This document shows, one piece after another, positions 58,301 to 64,000 of a DNA stretch of 64,000 nucleotides. Under the pieces are notes generated by a model that was given only the letters and a program-made list of their open reading frames with translations, was not told the DNA's origin and did no database searches. A program made the position numbers and the translations under genes. Origin of the DNA: Chrysolina oricalcia (Eukaryota; Arthropoda; Insecta; Coleoptera; Chrysomelidae); assembly GCA_944452925.2 (NCBI GenBank), contig OX101817.2:67006360-67070359 (forward strand), given 5' to 3'. Position 1 is the first letter of the stretch; each line of letters opens with the position of its first letter.

Positions 58301-61300
58301 CCTCAGAACCTGTTCATGAAGATGCTTTTATATCCTCAAAAAGCCATCAACTTCTTAAAGAACAACAATTCTTGAATATCCCATACATCATAGGATTCAA
58401 CACTGAAGAAATATCAGTATTAAAAACAGGTAACTTCAACATACTGAAATAAAAAAATTGACGAACCAGCTTTTTCAGCTCTCAATATAGCCAATCCTCT
58501 GCTACAGAGATACGATATCAATCCAAGAATACTGACTCCTAGTGGCATGAAGACTGAAAAACTAGAAGATGTTGGAAATGAAATAAAGGATTTTTACTTC
58601 AGTAACAATCAGTTCGTCACCGATCAATATTTGGATGTAAGATTCTAATAATTTTGTGAATGAAATTCAATTCTGAAACACATTTCTAGGTAGAATTTTT
58701 CGATATTTTACAAACTGAAAGTACTTTACTCCATGGCTGAAATAAAAATTTTGCTCCGTCTAGTATAATATGAGAGAATTCAACTTTTTTGTTGAAGCTC
58801 TCTCAATTTTGGAGTAAGCCTAGTTTTTTATCCAGAAAAACTGTTTAGCATAATCTGCGTTTATTTCCATTTTCAACCTGATACCTGACAATACTGAATA
58901 AGATAATTGATTTTATTAGGAGTATGAGAAATAAAAGAACAGGTGGTTTAGATGAAATTTCCATTAACATTTTTCAAAATCTTCCAAAACAAGCTCTGAG
59001 TATTCTTGATATAAATATAATAAATGAATAATTTCAGCTAGGCACTTTTCCATCTTTTCTGAATACGTCTCTGGTCATTCCAATTTAAGAGTATGAAGGT
59101 GGAGATTTTGATGATCCATCTAACTTTCGTCCTATTTCACTAATACCAATTTTATAAAAAATTATTGAAAAACTGATTAATTCGAGAATTATGGAATTTT
59201 TGAGATGTCATAATTTAATCAATAACCTTCAATTTGGATTTCAGAAAAATTTAAATACAGTAGAAGCAATGTTGTCCGTTTTATATGAAGTATATTCGCG
59301 AATTAATGGTGGGGAAGTGGCGGCTGCAGATTTTTATTGTGTGAATCATGAGATAATTTTGCTTGAACTCCATCATTATGGTTTCAGGAACATCACTCTC
59401 AAATGGTTGGAATCTTATTTGTCTGAGCGAAATCAAATAGTAAGGAATTTTCGATATTCAGATTCGGAGAAAATTAATTGTGGAGTACCTCAAGGTTCTA
59501 TAGTTGAAGCAATTCTCGTTTTATTATACATAAATGACCTATTGAACATCCAGATATCAGGTTCTTTACAGTTTTTGCTGATGACAGTACTATATTTTGG
59601 TATCATAAAAACAAGCACGATCTTGATCAAATGATACGTTTTGATCTGAAAAAAAGTGAAAGATTGGTGTGATTTGAATTTACTGTCATTCAACATAAAA
59701 AACCCAACATAATATCTTTTAGATGTCATCTTGAAAACATTCCGTTAGACAATAGCACCATAGAAAATAAAATGACATTAAAATACCTTGGACTTTATCT
59801 GGACAATTCGTTGAAGTTTGAACAGCATATTTAAATTGTATGTAAAAAGCTCTCTTCGAGTTGCTACGCATTGATAGTTGTCTCGAATGAATTAGAATCG
59901 CATCTAAGATATTATTATGGTATTGCATTTTGGGGAGTATTTATGCAAAGTAAAATATAGGGATTAATGCCGACCTCTCTATCTTGAATATAAAATTCTT
60001 ACAGTTATTGCTATTTTTATACTAGAAACTATTTGTTCGATACACAAACACAAAACAAAGTTCTCTATTGGAAATAGTTCTTCTGATCGTAGTACCAGAC
60101 ATAGTAATGAATTAAAACTTCCAATTGCAAAAAGTACACTTATCAAAAACTCGATATTTTATAATGAATGTAAGATGCTTAATCACCTGCGAATAAATAT
60201 TAAGAGTATCACATCATAGTATAGTCTGCAAGAGTTTTATGATTATAGTTTTAAAAAGTCATCATTTTGGATCATGAATTGAGCTTAGTGAGAGTTTTAA
60301 CATTTTTATGTCATTCACACTTCGATTAACATTTTTTCTGATTTCATGTGCATACTCCTCATCTGATGAAGAAATGGTGATCGGGCTGGAATGGCAGAGA
60401 TTGAGAAGACTTTGATGAATGAGCATGTATTTTTGTTCAATTGTTGTATTGTTTCATTTCCTCATTCATTCCCTCATTCACCATGGACCATGGACCTGCT
60501 GTTCAAATAGCAAATGCACCGCATTTTTCTGTTTGATTTGTTGAGTCGTCCCGGAGCGCATATAGTGGTGGTGTTCCCTATCTTCAAGAATGATGCACCG
60601 ATGGTAGGGGGTATCACCATTATACTTTTTAAGTATTAATTTGATTTCCATAAATTTTTCAACATTATCTTTGATACAGTGAAGCTTTGTCAATAAGTTT
60701 ATCATTAACTTCCGACAATAAAGCATATTTTGACTTTGACTTTGACTTTGACTTTGACTTTGACTTTGACTTTGACTTTGACTTTGACTTTGACTTTGAC
60801 TTTGACTTTGACTTTGACTTTGACTTTGACTTTGACTTTGACTTTGACTTTGACTTTGACTTTGACTTTGACTTTGACTTTGACTTTGACTTTGACTTTG
60901 ACTTTGACTTTGACTTTGACTTTGACTTTGACTTTGACTTTGACTTTGACTTTGACTTTGACTTTGACTTTGACTTTGACTTTGACTTTGACTTTGACTT
61001 TGACTTTGACTTTGACTTTGACTTTGACTTTGACTTTGACTTTGACTTTGACTTTGACTTTGACTTTGACTTTGACTTTGACTTTGACTTTGACTTTGAC
61101 TTTGACTTTGACTTTGACTTTGACTTTGACTTTGACTTTGACTTTGACTTTGACTTTGACTTTGACTTTGACTTTGACTTTGACTTTGACTTTGACTTTG
61201 ACTTTGACTTTGACTTTGACTTTGACTTTGACTTTGACTTTGACTTTGACTTTGACTTTGACTTTGACTTTGACTTTGACTTTGACTTTGACTTTGACTT

Positions 61301-63369
61301 TGACTTTGACTTTGACTTTGACTTTGACTTTGACTTTGACTTTGACTTTGACTTTGACTTTGACTTTGACTTTGACTTTGACTTTGACTTACTCTTTCAC
61401 AGAATAACATGGATTTTCTACTAACTACATGTCACTGTTAAAGTCCATGTAGTATGGGATATTTTTAAAATCATTCAATTTCTGCAAATTTAGAGTTCAG
61501 AACTCAGTACAGATTACGAGGGACATGATCGAAATGATTTTTTCAGGTATCCATGGCCGGTTTGACTGCAGCAATATTTTTCGACTTTTTTATTAAAAAC
61601 TCTGCCACTTTCATATTACAGTATAACAATCAAAACTTTTTGAGAAAATACCACAGGTTGATGACTAAAAGTGAAGAAAAAAAATCGGCAAAGGCATAGT
61701 TCGCAAAAAAATCTATATGAGTAACTCAAACCAAATTCTGAAACTGAACATTCTAAGATTACTTCTCATTAATTTTACCATTCAATCATATTTTTTAGTA
61801 CATAAATGATGCCTATTTTTTTCGGCCAATAATGGAGAGTGCTAGATTATTCAGTCTCAAGGTTCCCACTTTTATGTACGTTTTCTCGTATGAAGGTCTA
61901 CGAGGAAGAAATGCACTGGGATACAGAAGAGTTGATGATTATAAAGGTCAGATTTTTTTTAGTCACTAATCCACTCTGGTAAAATCACTTAATTGCAAAT
62001 GTTTAAATAATGACAATACTTTAAAAAATCAGTTGCAAAGATAATAGGGAAATAAAAGTCAGCTGCTCATATAAACCTGATAGTTCTAACAAACATTTTT
62101 TTTATATTACTATTTTTAGCTCTACAAATTGAGAAATCAAATAAAGCTCGAGGTCATAAAATAAGGATAGAACTTTCACATTCCTATGATCGTGAGCTTG
62201 ATTTGATTCCTCAATTTTCGAGATAAAAAAGAGTCCTGATGACAGATTTATTAAAATCCGAAACGTTAACAAGTAAACCATAGTTTTTCTAAAACTGAAC
62301 CGATACGTATCTCAACAAAATCTCATTGAAATATTGTTATTGGATCACCAACGTTACTAAGATTATTATTAAAAAAATTTAGTTCATATCAAGAGCTACT
62401 TCACATTTCTATAGCACTTAGAAATGCCTGATATGAAATTTTTCATAAAAAAAAAATTTGTTCAACAAAACTATTAATGGCAAATTATTTCATGGACAAC
62501 TTTTGTAGGAACGTTGCACACAGAGGAAATGTCGTACATTTGGACAAGAAATGATTTACCGGAACCGAATAGTAAAGATACAATAATGTCGGCACGTATA
62601 GTGAAGTTGTGGACAAATTTTGCCAAATCAGGGTGAGTGGGAACAGTTGTGTGCATAAAAAAGTCATTCAAGGTACGACACTAATTGAGACATTGCACTA
62701 ATTGCACTAGAAAAATGTTAAAAGCGCGTTACTGAAAAAGTAGTTTGAATTTTGACACTACTTATTAAAGTCGATATGAAGTTCAACAATTAAGACTGAC
62801 AAGCATAAGTCGCACTAGCATATAACTGCTGTACGACTTTTTCATGCACACAACTGTATATGAAAAATTCATGTTCTGCTCACATATTTTATCTTTGATT
62901 TAGTAACAAGAACGAGTATGTACTATTTGACTCCCTTTCCCATTCAAGATTCTAACACTATCATCTATTCTTGCGAGGATGTTGAACCACGAAGGCTATA
63001 AATGTTCATTGAAAGTGTTACTCTTGAAAATAAAATTGACATGTTTTTTTCGATTTTTGATAATATTCACTGAGAGGAAGATATTGAGGGTGGAATGTTT
63101 TCAAATTTACACCCTGTATATGTAAAATATTCTGACTAATTTTACTGTTTAAGTTTATTAATTTCAGATTTCAATTTGATTTTAGGAACCCCACACCAAC
63201 CCAAGACAGTCTCATACAAAATATGATTTGGCCGCCAGTTTCTAACAGTTCGACATATTTGGATATTGATCGAATACTGGAAGTGAAACAAGATTTCAAG
63301 AATGATTCGATGGCTTTCTGGAACCAAATTTTCAGCACATATGGCATGCCACCATATGACACATATTGA
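38907..63369 (+). CDS. Secreted carboxylesterase, 11 exons
   Basis: Exons: 38907-38993, 43146-43283, 48239-48385, 48458-48614, 48666-48863, 55014-55198, 58261-58429, 58479-58636, 61799-61946, 62509-62632, 63186-63369. All introns are GT-AG, all phases agree, and the 1,695 nt give 564 residues, usual for insect carboxyl/cholinesterases. An alpha/beta hydrolase that cleaves carboxylic esters. It shows a signal peptide, YGGGF oxyanion loop (140-144), GESAGG with nucleophile Ser222, GFNTEE with Glu354 and LHTEE with His466; triad spacings of 132 and 112 match the family. The canonical His before GGGF is Tyr, seen in some insect esterases. Substrate (juvenile hormone, pheromone, xenobiotic or other) cannot be told from sequence. 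I found no disruption despite large transposon loads in introns 1, 2, 5, 6 and 8. Confidence 0.93.
39130..39303. repeat. Left half of a palindromic element split by the LTR element
   Basis: 39228-39298 is a near-perfect hairpin (GGTAACACCACGAGTCC, TTTA loop, GGACGAGTGGTGTTACC). 39165-39225 (ACCACGAGTGCTCGCAATAT ... TCTGTCAGA) is the inverted counterpart of 42765-42835 on the other side of the LTR element, so the LTR element inserted within an older foldback element. Confidence 0.6.
39522..39858 (+). pseudogene. gypsy-type gag fragment
   Basis: About 112 codons from an ATG: IEPFNPSEPNKWLNYVERLK, then a YTYDIL...P region and a FHFHRRSQLPNENIANYVA block, typical of arthropod Ty3/gypsy capsid. 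It breaks at about 39858, where sequence from the RNase H/integrase junction begins. Confidence 0.75.
39868..42557 (+). pseudogene. gypsy-type integrase, interrupted
   Basis: 39868-39989 holds the zinc-binding start (LHATHPGIVRMKALAR, with a frameshift just upstream). After the nested element it resumes at 41612 and continues through SCSVCQENR. The catalytic core has HIDFAGP, VSDNAAAF and GQAERMVQ, giving the three acidic DD35E residues. The C-terminal part (to 42557) includes a GDHVFARNYG-type SH3-like segment. Interruption by the nested LTR element disables it. Confidence 0.85.
39990..41611 (-). mobile_element. Nested TRIM-like LTR element
   Basis: Two ~520-bp LTRs (39990-40510 and 41092-41611), nearly identical, with TG...CA ends, flanked by a TAGG duplication. 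Orientation is minus: PBS TGGCGCCCAACGTGGGGC lies at 41091-41074, a purine tract (AAAGGGGGGCC) abuts the distal LTR at 40511, and a minus-strand TATAAATA plus AATAAA are in each LTR. The interior is only 581 bp with no recognisable polyprotein; frames at 40829-41110 and 40622-41059 match nothing I know. It is a non-autonomous (TRIM/LARD-like) element. Confidence 0.88.
42762..42900. repeat. Right half of the split palindromic element
   Basis: Inverted counterpart of 39165-39225 (GATATCTGACAGGATTATTG ... GAGCACGAGTAGTATTTATT), beginning right after the LTR target duplication. Confidence 0.55.
43146..43283 (+). CDS. Esterase exon 2
   Basis: 46 codons between TTTGCAG and AAG|GTGAGT. It contains LPNGIVQGK and FQGIPYALPPVGNLRFK, the N-terminal carboxylesterase signature (F.GIPYA.PPVG.LRF). 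Confidence 0.95.
43284..43787. other. Intron 2, left part
   Basis: No supported element; contains the exon 2 donor and ordinary AT-rich sequence. Confidence 0.3.
43788..44460 (+). pseudogene. LINE RT fragment
   Basis: SLGVPQGRNLGPF near 43808 is followed by YADDLKLYTVI (43895) and WCSRN, VNEMTDLGITSD, then a C-terminal LNFNVPCFSSRS, HFHSPI block. Stops break the frame. The related mid-section (RSKLENGVIIWHS) is found separately at 47690, on the far side of the palindrome, indicating rearrangement. Confidence 0.8.
45325..45573 (-). pseudogene. Transposase-type HTH fragment (DUF4817-like)
   Basis: 82 codons on the minus strand. NEILMKLFMLHGKCEGIIAR, TCRKFNETYPDLQP resembles the DNA-binding N-terminus (YGEC..NA..A.R.Y.E.FP..R.P) common to insect DUF4817 proteins and mariner-like transposases. 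The last third runs into the palindrome arm. It may be the only protein remnant of the element that built the palindrome. Confidence 0.45.
46432..46505 (+). other. tRNA-like sequence in palindrome loop
   Basis: GTCCCGTAGCTCAGCGGTAG matches the tRNA start and A box (TAGCTCAGCGG), with an anticodon-like stem GCGGC/GTCGC and a B-box-like GGTCCAATCC at the expected distance. The anticodon loop has six instead of seven bases and the acceptor stem does not close, so it is a tRNA pseudogene or SINE head. Confidence 0.55.
47600..47960 (+). pseudogene. LINE C-terminal fragment
   Basis: Translation near 47680-47810 gives YVRSKLENGVIIWHS, RHIEAAQKNAKIFLSRF with stops, typical of the post-RT region of Jockey/CR1-type ORF2. 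Confidence 0.7.
48239..48863 (+). CDS. Esterase exons 3-5, catalytic core
   Basis: Three exons separated by introns of 72 and 51 bp. Exon 3 has the ESEDCLYINVYTP signature (EDCLYLNV in the family), exon 4 the WIYGGGFLIG oxyanion region, and exon 5 GNYGLKDQHLALRWVKNNI and FGESAGG with Ser222. The frame at 48461-48868 runs through the 51-bp intron because it lacks a stop, so an intron-retained reading of 17 extra codons is possible in principle, but GT...TTTTTTTAG and family alignment favour splicing. Confidence 0.94.
49240..49304. repeat. (TA)n microsatellite in intron 5
   Basis: About 31 TA units, followed by a probable LINE-type 3' end on the minus strand (GACCACAAGGGTGGTAGGAT). Confidence 0.9.
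49450..50135. mobile_element. Penelope-derived unit in intron 5
   Basis: 49500-49577 (minus) and 49940-50123 (plus) are inverted copies of the element-1 terminal repeat. Between them 49590-49930 matches 31380-31700 inverted. (TA)n occurs at both edges (49450-49474, 50122-50135). The left hammerhead copy is cut off before its CTGAAGA core, the right is complete. No RT remains. Confidence 0.75.
50025..50065 (+). ncRNA. Hammerhead-like ribozyme motif in esterase intron 5
   Basis: Same as 33295-33335: GTTCC, CTGAAGA, GTAAAT-AAA-ATTTAC, GAAA, GCTT, GGAAT. It lies in the sense strand of the esterase pre-mRNA. Confidence 0.7.
50136..52653 (+). mobile_element. IS630/Tc1/mariner element, DD41D type, ~480-bp TIRs
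   Basis: 2,518 bp, flanked by TA (50134-50135, 52654-52655). Ends CAGTGTCACCGTTAAAGTC and its complement; inverted repeats extend to about 50618 and 52170. It inserted into the (TA)n edge of the Penelope unit, which supplies the target. Confidence 0.92.
50904..51947 (+). pseudogene. DD41D (rosa-like) transposase with one nonsense codon
   Basis: The frame from ATG 50904 is open to TAG 51762-51764 (286 codons) and would continue in the same frame to TAA 51945-51947 (347 codons in all). N-terminus: HTH (LTLQEKIEIVRICGENTSHR, IHQSTVSRI). Catalytic block: ILWTDEAN (first Asp), WFQCDGAPIH (second Asp), PPRSPDLTPLDFFL (third Asp, in LDFF, 41 residues after the second). The stop falls where relatives have Trp in DFFLWG, one base away from TGG. 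Apart from this the protein looks complete, so loss is recent. Confidence 0.9.
52656..53050. other. Intron 5 sequence, nothing recognised
   Basis: AT-rich with scattered stops; GAATATCGGAGAATTAAAAT near 52773 and TTCAATAATCATCCGACC near 52895 hint at a decayed coding remnant but no family is recognisable. Confidence 0.3.
53055..53250. repeat. Dyad-symmetric repeat with GCCTCG core
   Basis: GCAAAAAGTGTTTATTGCAC ... CGACGTGTTGTCC pairs with GGACAATTTCACGTCG ... CACTTTTTGC around the core ACTCGGCCTAACGGCCTCGT. Same design as 340-470 and 37215-37340. Confidence 0.6.
53251..53800 (+). pseudogene. LINE RT fragment with MITE insertion
   Basis: Codons near 53260-53330 recall YADDTAILFEADS.DDLKLMN with stops, then KSVEYLGLLIDRHLR (53470). 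After the MITE comes HIKQLSNNMRGLLPRFKHL and SQLRYGRLG. Decayed. Confidence 0.65.
53524..53641. mobile_element. 118-bp foldback MITE with TA duplication
   Basis: Ends CAGTTC and GAACTG, inverted repeats about 43 bp (CACTTGAGGCT.AGAATG), flanked by TA on both sides (GATGTA and TACATA). It splits the LINE fragment at 53251-53800. Confidence 0.85.
53846..53990. repeat. Dispersed repeat, partial copy of 1-230
   Basis: Inverted copy of the window start: GTGTTCACTTCCCGGACA, GCCGGGAAGTGCTCGAATTT and ATGTTTCTGTTGGTACC all match bases 40-180 in reverse. Confidence 0.75.
53991..55013. other. Intron 5, right part
   Basis: No gene supported. A weak dyad at 54370-54480 (GTCCGAAAACAGTTTTTTTG ... AAAAAAATGTTATTTTCTGGAC) has the core GACTCGCAGACTTCCAGGAC, like other dyads of the window. 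Confidence 0.35.
55014..55198 (+). CDS. Esterase exon 6
   Basis: Starts in phase 1 after TCTATCTAG and completes LFQGAISESGSALCTW, the conserved block after the nucleophile elbow. Ends KVSVT before GTGAGA. Confidence 0.93.
55450..58070. mobile_element. ~2.6-kb palindromic structure in intron 6
   Basis: Arms of about 1.1 kb: 55495-56545 pairs with 56955-58050, centred at about 56756, with roughly 85-90% match by eye. Nested TATACAGGGTG-type ends (55876, 56466, and complements near 57632, 57042) look like successive Tc1/mariner-type termini. The loop (about 56550-56950) holds an A-box-bearing tRNA-like sequence. No transposase frame was found; 57664-57873 is a chance frame in the arm. Confidence 0.8.
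56555..56590 (-). other. tRNA 5'-half-like sequence in palindrome loop
   Basis: Minus strand: GGGGTGATAGCGCAGTGG then ATAAGCGCGCTC, a good match to a tRNA 5' half with A box TAGCGCAGTGG and a D-stem-like GCGC pair. No B box follows, so it is a fragment. Confidence 0.45.
58261..58636 (+). CDS. Esterase exons 7-8
   Basis: Exon 7 (58261-58429) carries PYIIGFNTEE with the catalytic Glu354 aligned to the family G.N..E motif. A 49-bp intron follows, then exon 8 (58479-58636), a less conserved helical segment ending DQYLD. Confidence 0.92.
58900..60728 (+). pseudogene. LINE, 5'-truncated, in intron 8
   Basis: RT remnants: GGLDEISINIF, NFRPISLIPI (with stops), then 59191-59634 with NLQFGFQKN, VNHEIILLELHHYGFR, CGVPQGSIVEAILVLLYIND and a frameshift just before the YADD region (LLMTVLYF). 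Later codons give NELKLPIAKSTLIKNSIFYN. The 3' UTR leads to AATAAAGCATATTT and then the (TTTGAC)n tail. Confidence 0.8.
60729..61390 (+). repeat. (TTTGAC)n, about 110 perfect copies
   Basis: A 660-bp hexanucleotide array without a visible interruption, starting directly at the 3' end of the LINE at 58900-60728. All six frames are open, giving dipeptide-repeat frames (FD, LT, SQ) that are not genes. Confidence 0.98.
61428..61503 (+). mobile_element. DD41D-element terminal repeat remnant
   Basis: GTCACTGTTAAAGTCCATGT ... GCAAATTTAGAGTTC matches the start of the element at 50136-50225 with substitutions. Only one end is seen. Confidence 0.65.
61537..61655 (+). repeat. Solitary diverged copy of the ~131-bp satellite unit
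   Basis: ATTTTTTCAGGTATCCATGG, CCGGTTTGACTGCAGCAATA, TTATTAAAAACTCTGCCA and a closing AAAATACCACAGG align in order with a full forward unit of the 14253 block. It lies in esterase intron 8, 33 kb from the array. Confidence 0.75.
61656..61798. other. Intron 8 right edge
   Basis: Ordinary intron sequence leading to a pyrimidine-rich acceptor. Confidence 0.4.
61799..61946 (+). CDS. Esterase exon 9
   Basis: YINDAYFFRPIMESARLFS and VPTFMYVFSYEG match the family's ...SD..F..P....A......PVY.Y.FSY.G block. Acceptor TTTTTTAG, donor AAAG|GTCAGA. Confidence 0.92.
62509..62632 (+). CDS. Esterase exon 10, catalytic His
   Basis: Starts GTLHTEEMSYIW with His466 of the triad (family G..H.DEL.Y.W/F). Ends KSG with GG|GTGAGT. 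A MITE begins only 11 bp beyond this donor. Confidence 0.92.
62644..62856. mobile_element. 213-bp MITE beside the exon 10 donor
   Basis: Ends CAGTTGTGTGCATAAAAAAG and its complement (CTTTTTCATGCACACAACTG). Related to 29218-29428 in inverse orientation. It starts 11 bp downstream of the exon 10 splice donor, leaving GTGAGT intact. Confidence 0.82.
63186..63369 (+). CDS. Esterase exon 11, C-terminus
   Basis: NPTPTQDSLIQNMIWPPV matches the conserved NPTP....WP block near the C-terminus. Stop TGA at 63367-63369, and a polyadenylation hexamer AATAAA at 63459-63464. Confidence 0.93.
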
Positions 63370-63458
63370 AGAAAAAACCGTTGTCGCAAATTCTGTGAAA
63401 TGAATGATATGATTGAAAGCTAGAGTTGAAGTGATTTTTCTAAACTAACTGAAATGAG

Positions 63459-63464
63459 AATAAA
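63459..63464 (+). terminator. Polyadenylation signal of the esterase
   Basis: AATAAA 90 bp after the stop codon; the first such hexamer downstream. Confidence 0.6.
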
Positions 63465-63604
63465 AAACATTACAAATGTGTGCAGTCATTTCAAAGTACC
63501 TCCTCATCACATTTTTGAACGAACATTTACAGAATATTATACTTGAGATAGCTCAGAAGTCTTTTATGAATAAGTGACAATCGTACCCACTCGATTGTGG
63601 AAAA

Positions 63605-63850
63605 TTATGGAAACATAATTTGGTAATTTGAAATACAAATTACAGACGGAATGTGCGGCATAAGACCTTTCTTCACAGTGAGATGAAAATAGTCTCTCAC
63701 TTTCATTTCACTATATGTGCATGGTTTATCACAAATCCCACAACTAGGAGCAGAAAATTGTTCTTTTCCTTCGGACAGAGTTCCTACAAGGCTATTTCTC
63801 TGCACAGACAGCCTTATAGGAACTCTGCAAGGAAATTCACATGATGTAAT
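63605..63850 (-). pseudogene. HNH/zinc-type fragment of a viral- or Maverick-like protein
   Basis: Minus-strand frame with CGICDKPC, KVRDYFHLT and ICISNYQI. This recalls the C..C...VRDHCHLTG...H..CN.NY motif found in insect-genome copies of protein-primed DNA polymerase-associated or endonuclease VII-like proteins. Two key residues of the HCH segment are changed, and only about 80 codons remain. A decayed remnant; identity uncertain. Confidence 0.45.
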
Positions 63851-64000
63851 TTAACGTTCGTCGTGGTATAAGCCTGGAAAGTAGTTGTTTTCTGATAGAT
63901 TTTCGACCCAAATATTCCTATTGTATAGAATAATTGAAATGAGCTGTCCTGACAGGACAATTTGTATTTTTTCTCTTCTGCAGAATGCCCAAAGAGTTGA
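63851..64000. other. Window end
   Basis: TTTTTTCTCTTCTGCAG|AATG at about 63970-63986 is a good splice-acceptor context just before the window ends, but without more sequence no exon can be called. Confidence 0.25.

Noticed and set aside
60478..61424. Long frames encoding QS, FD and LT dipeptide repeats
   Set aside because: They are translations of the (TTTGAC)n microsatellite in different frames; a 6-bp period never meets a stop here.
1..64000. A bacterial or viral operon-like system
   Set aside because: No clustered co-directional genes, Shine-Dalgarno sites or prokaryotic families; introns and element types are insect.

Overview
This is an AT-rich, repeat-dominated stretch of an insect nuclear genome. 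The evidence is GT-AG introns, a secreted insect-type carboxylesterase, and a mobile-element set typical of arthropods (CR1/Jockey-like LINEs, Penelope-like elements, Ty3/gypsy-type LTR elements, mariner and DD41D transposons, a Crypton-like tyrosine recombinase). The species cannot be named from sequence alone; a beetle is plausible but not shown. Nothing prokaryotic is present.

Layout. 1-2.6 kb: a dyad-symmetric repeat and two opposed 21-bp satellite blocks around a tRNA-Glu-like sequence. 2.6-14.1 kb: transposon debris (foldback MITEs, a mariner remnant, a palindrome-of-palindromes element, a decayed LINE) and a locus with hammerhead ribozyme motifs. 14.1-28.7 kb: about 85-90 copies of a ~131-bp satellite in two opposed blocks, bounded by a ~125-bp inverted repeat, split by a 5'-truncated LINE with an intact 816-aa reading frame, and abutting a broken tyrosine recombinase gene. 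28.7-38.8 kb: repeat remnants, two Penelope-like elements with GIY-YIG domains, hammerhead-like motifs next to (TA)n tracts, and a deleted tyrosine-recombinase element.

38.9-63.4 kb holds the one host gene I can assemble: an 11-exon carboxylesterase on the + strand. All exon phases agree and give 564 codons plus stop, with a signal peptide and the triad Ser222/Glu354/His466. Its coding sequence is 1,695 bp spread over 24.5 kb. Four introns are only 49-72 bp or near 550 bp, while the large ones are swollen by nested insertions: an LTR element within an LTR element (intron 1), a ~3.1-kb palindrome (intron 2), Penelope debris plus a DD41D transposon with ~480-bp inverted repeats (intron 5), a ~2.6-kb palindrome (intron 6) and a LINE with a 110-copy (TTTGAC)n tail (intron 8).

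The most unusual signals are (1) hammerhead ribozyme motifs with complete catalytic cores and palindromic stem III, repeatedly next to (TA)n; (2) three tRNA-like sequences sitting in the unpaired centre of three large inverted-repeat structures; (3) a dispersed family of dyads with a GAGGC/GCCGAG-type hairpin core, one copy of which has lost exactly the core; (4) the opposed satellite array and its internal segmental duplications.
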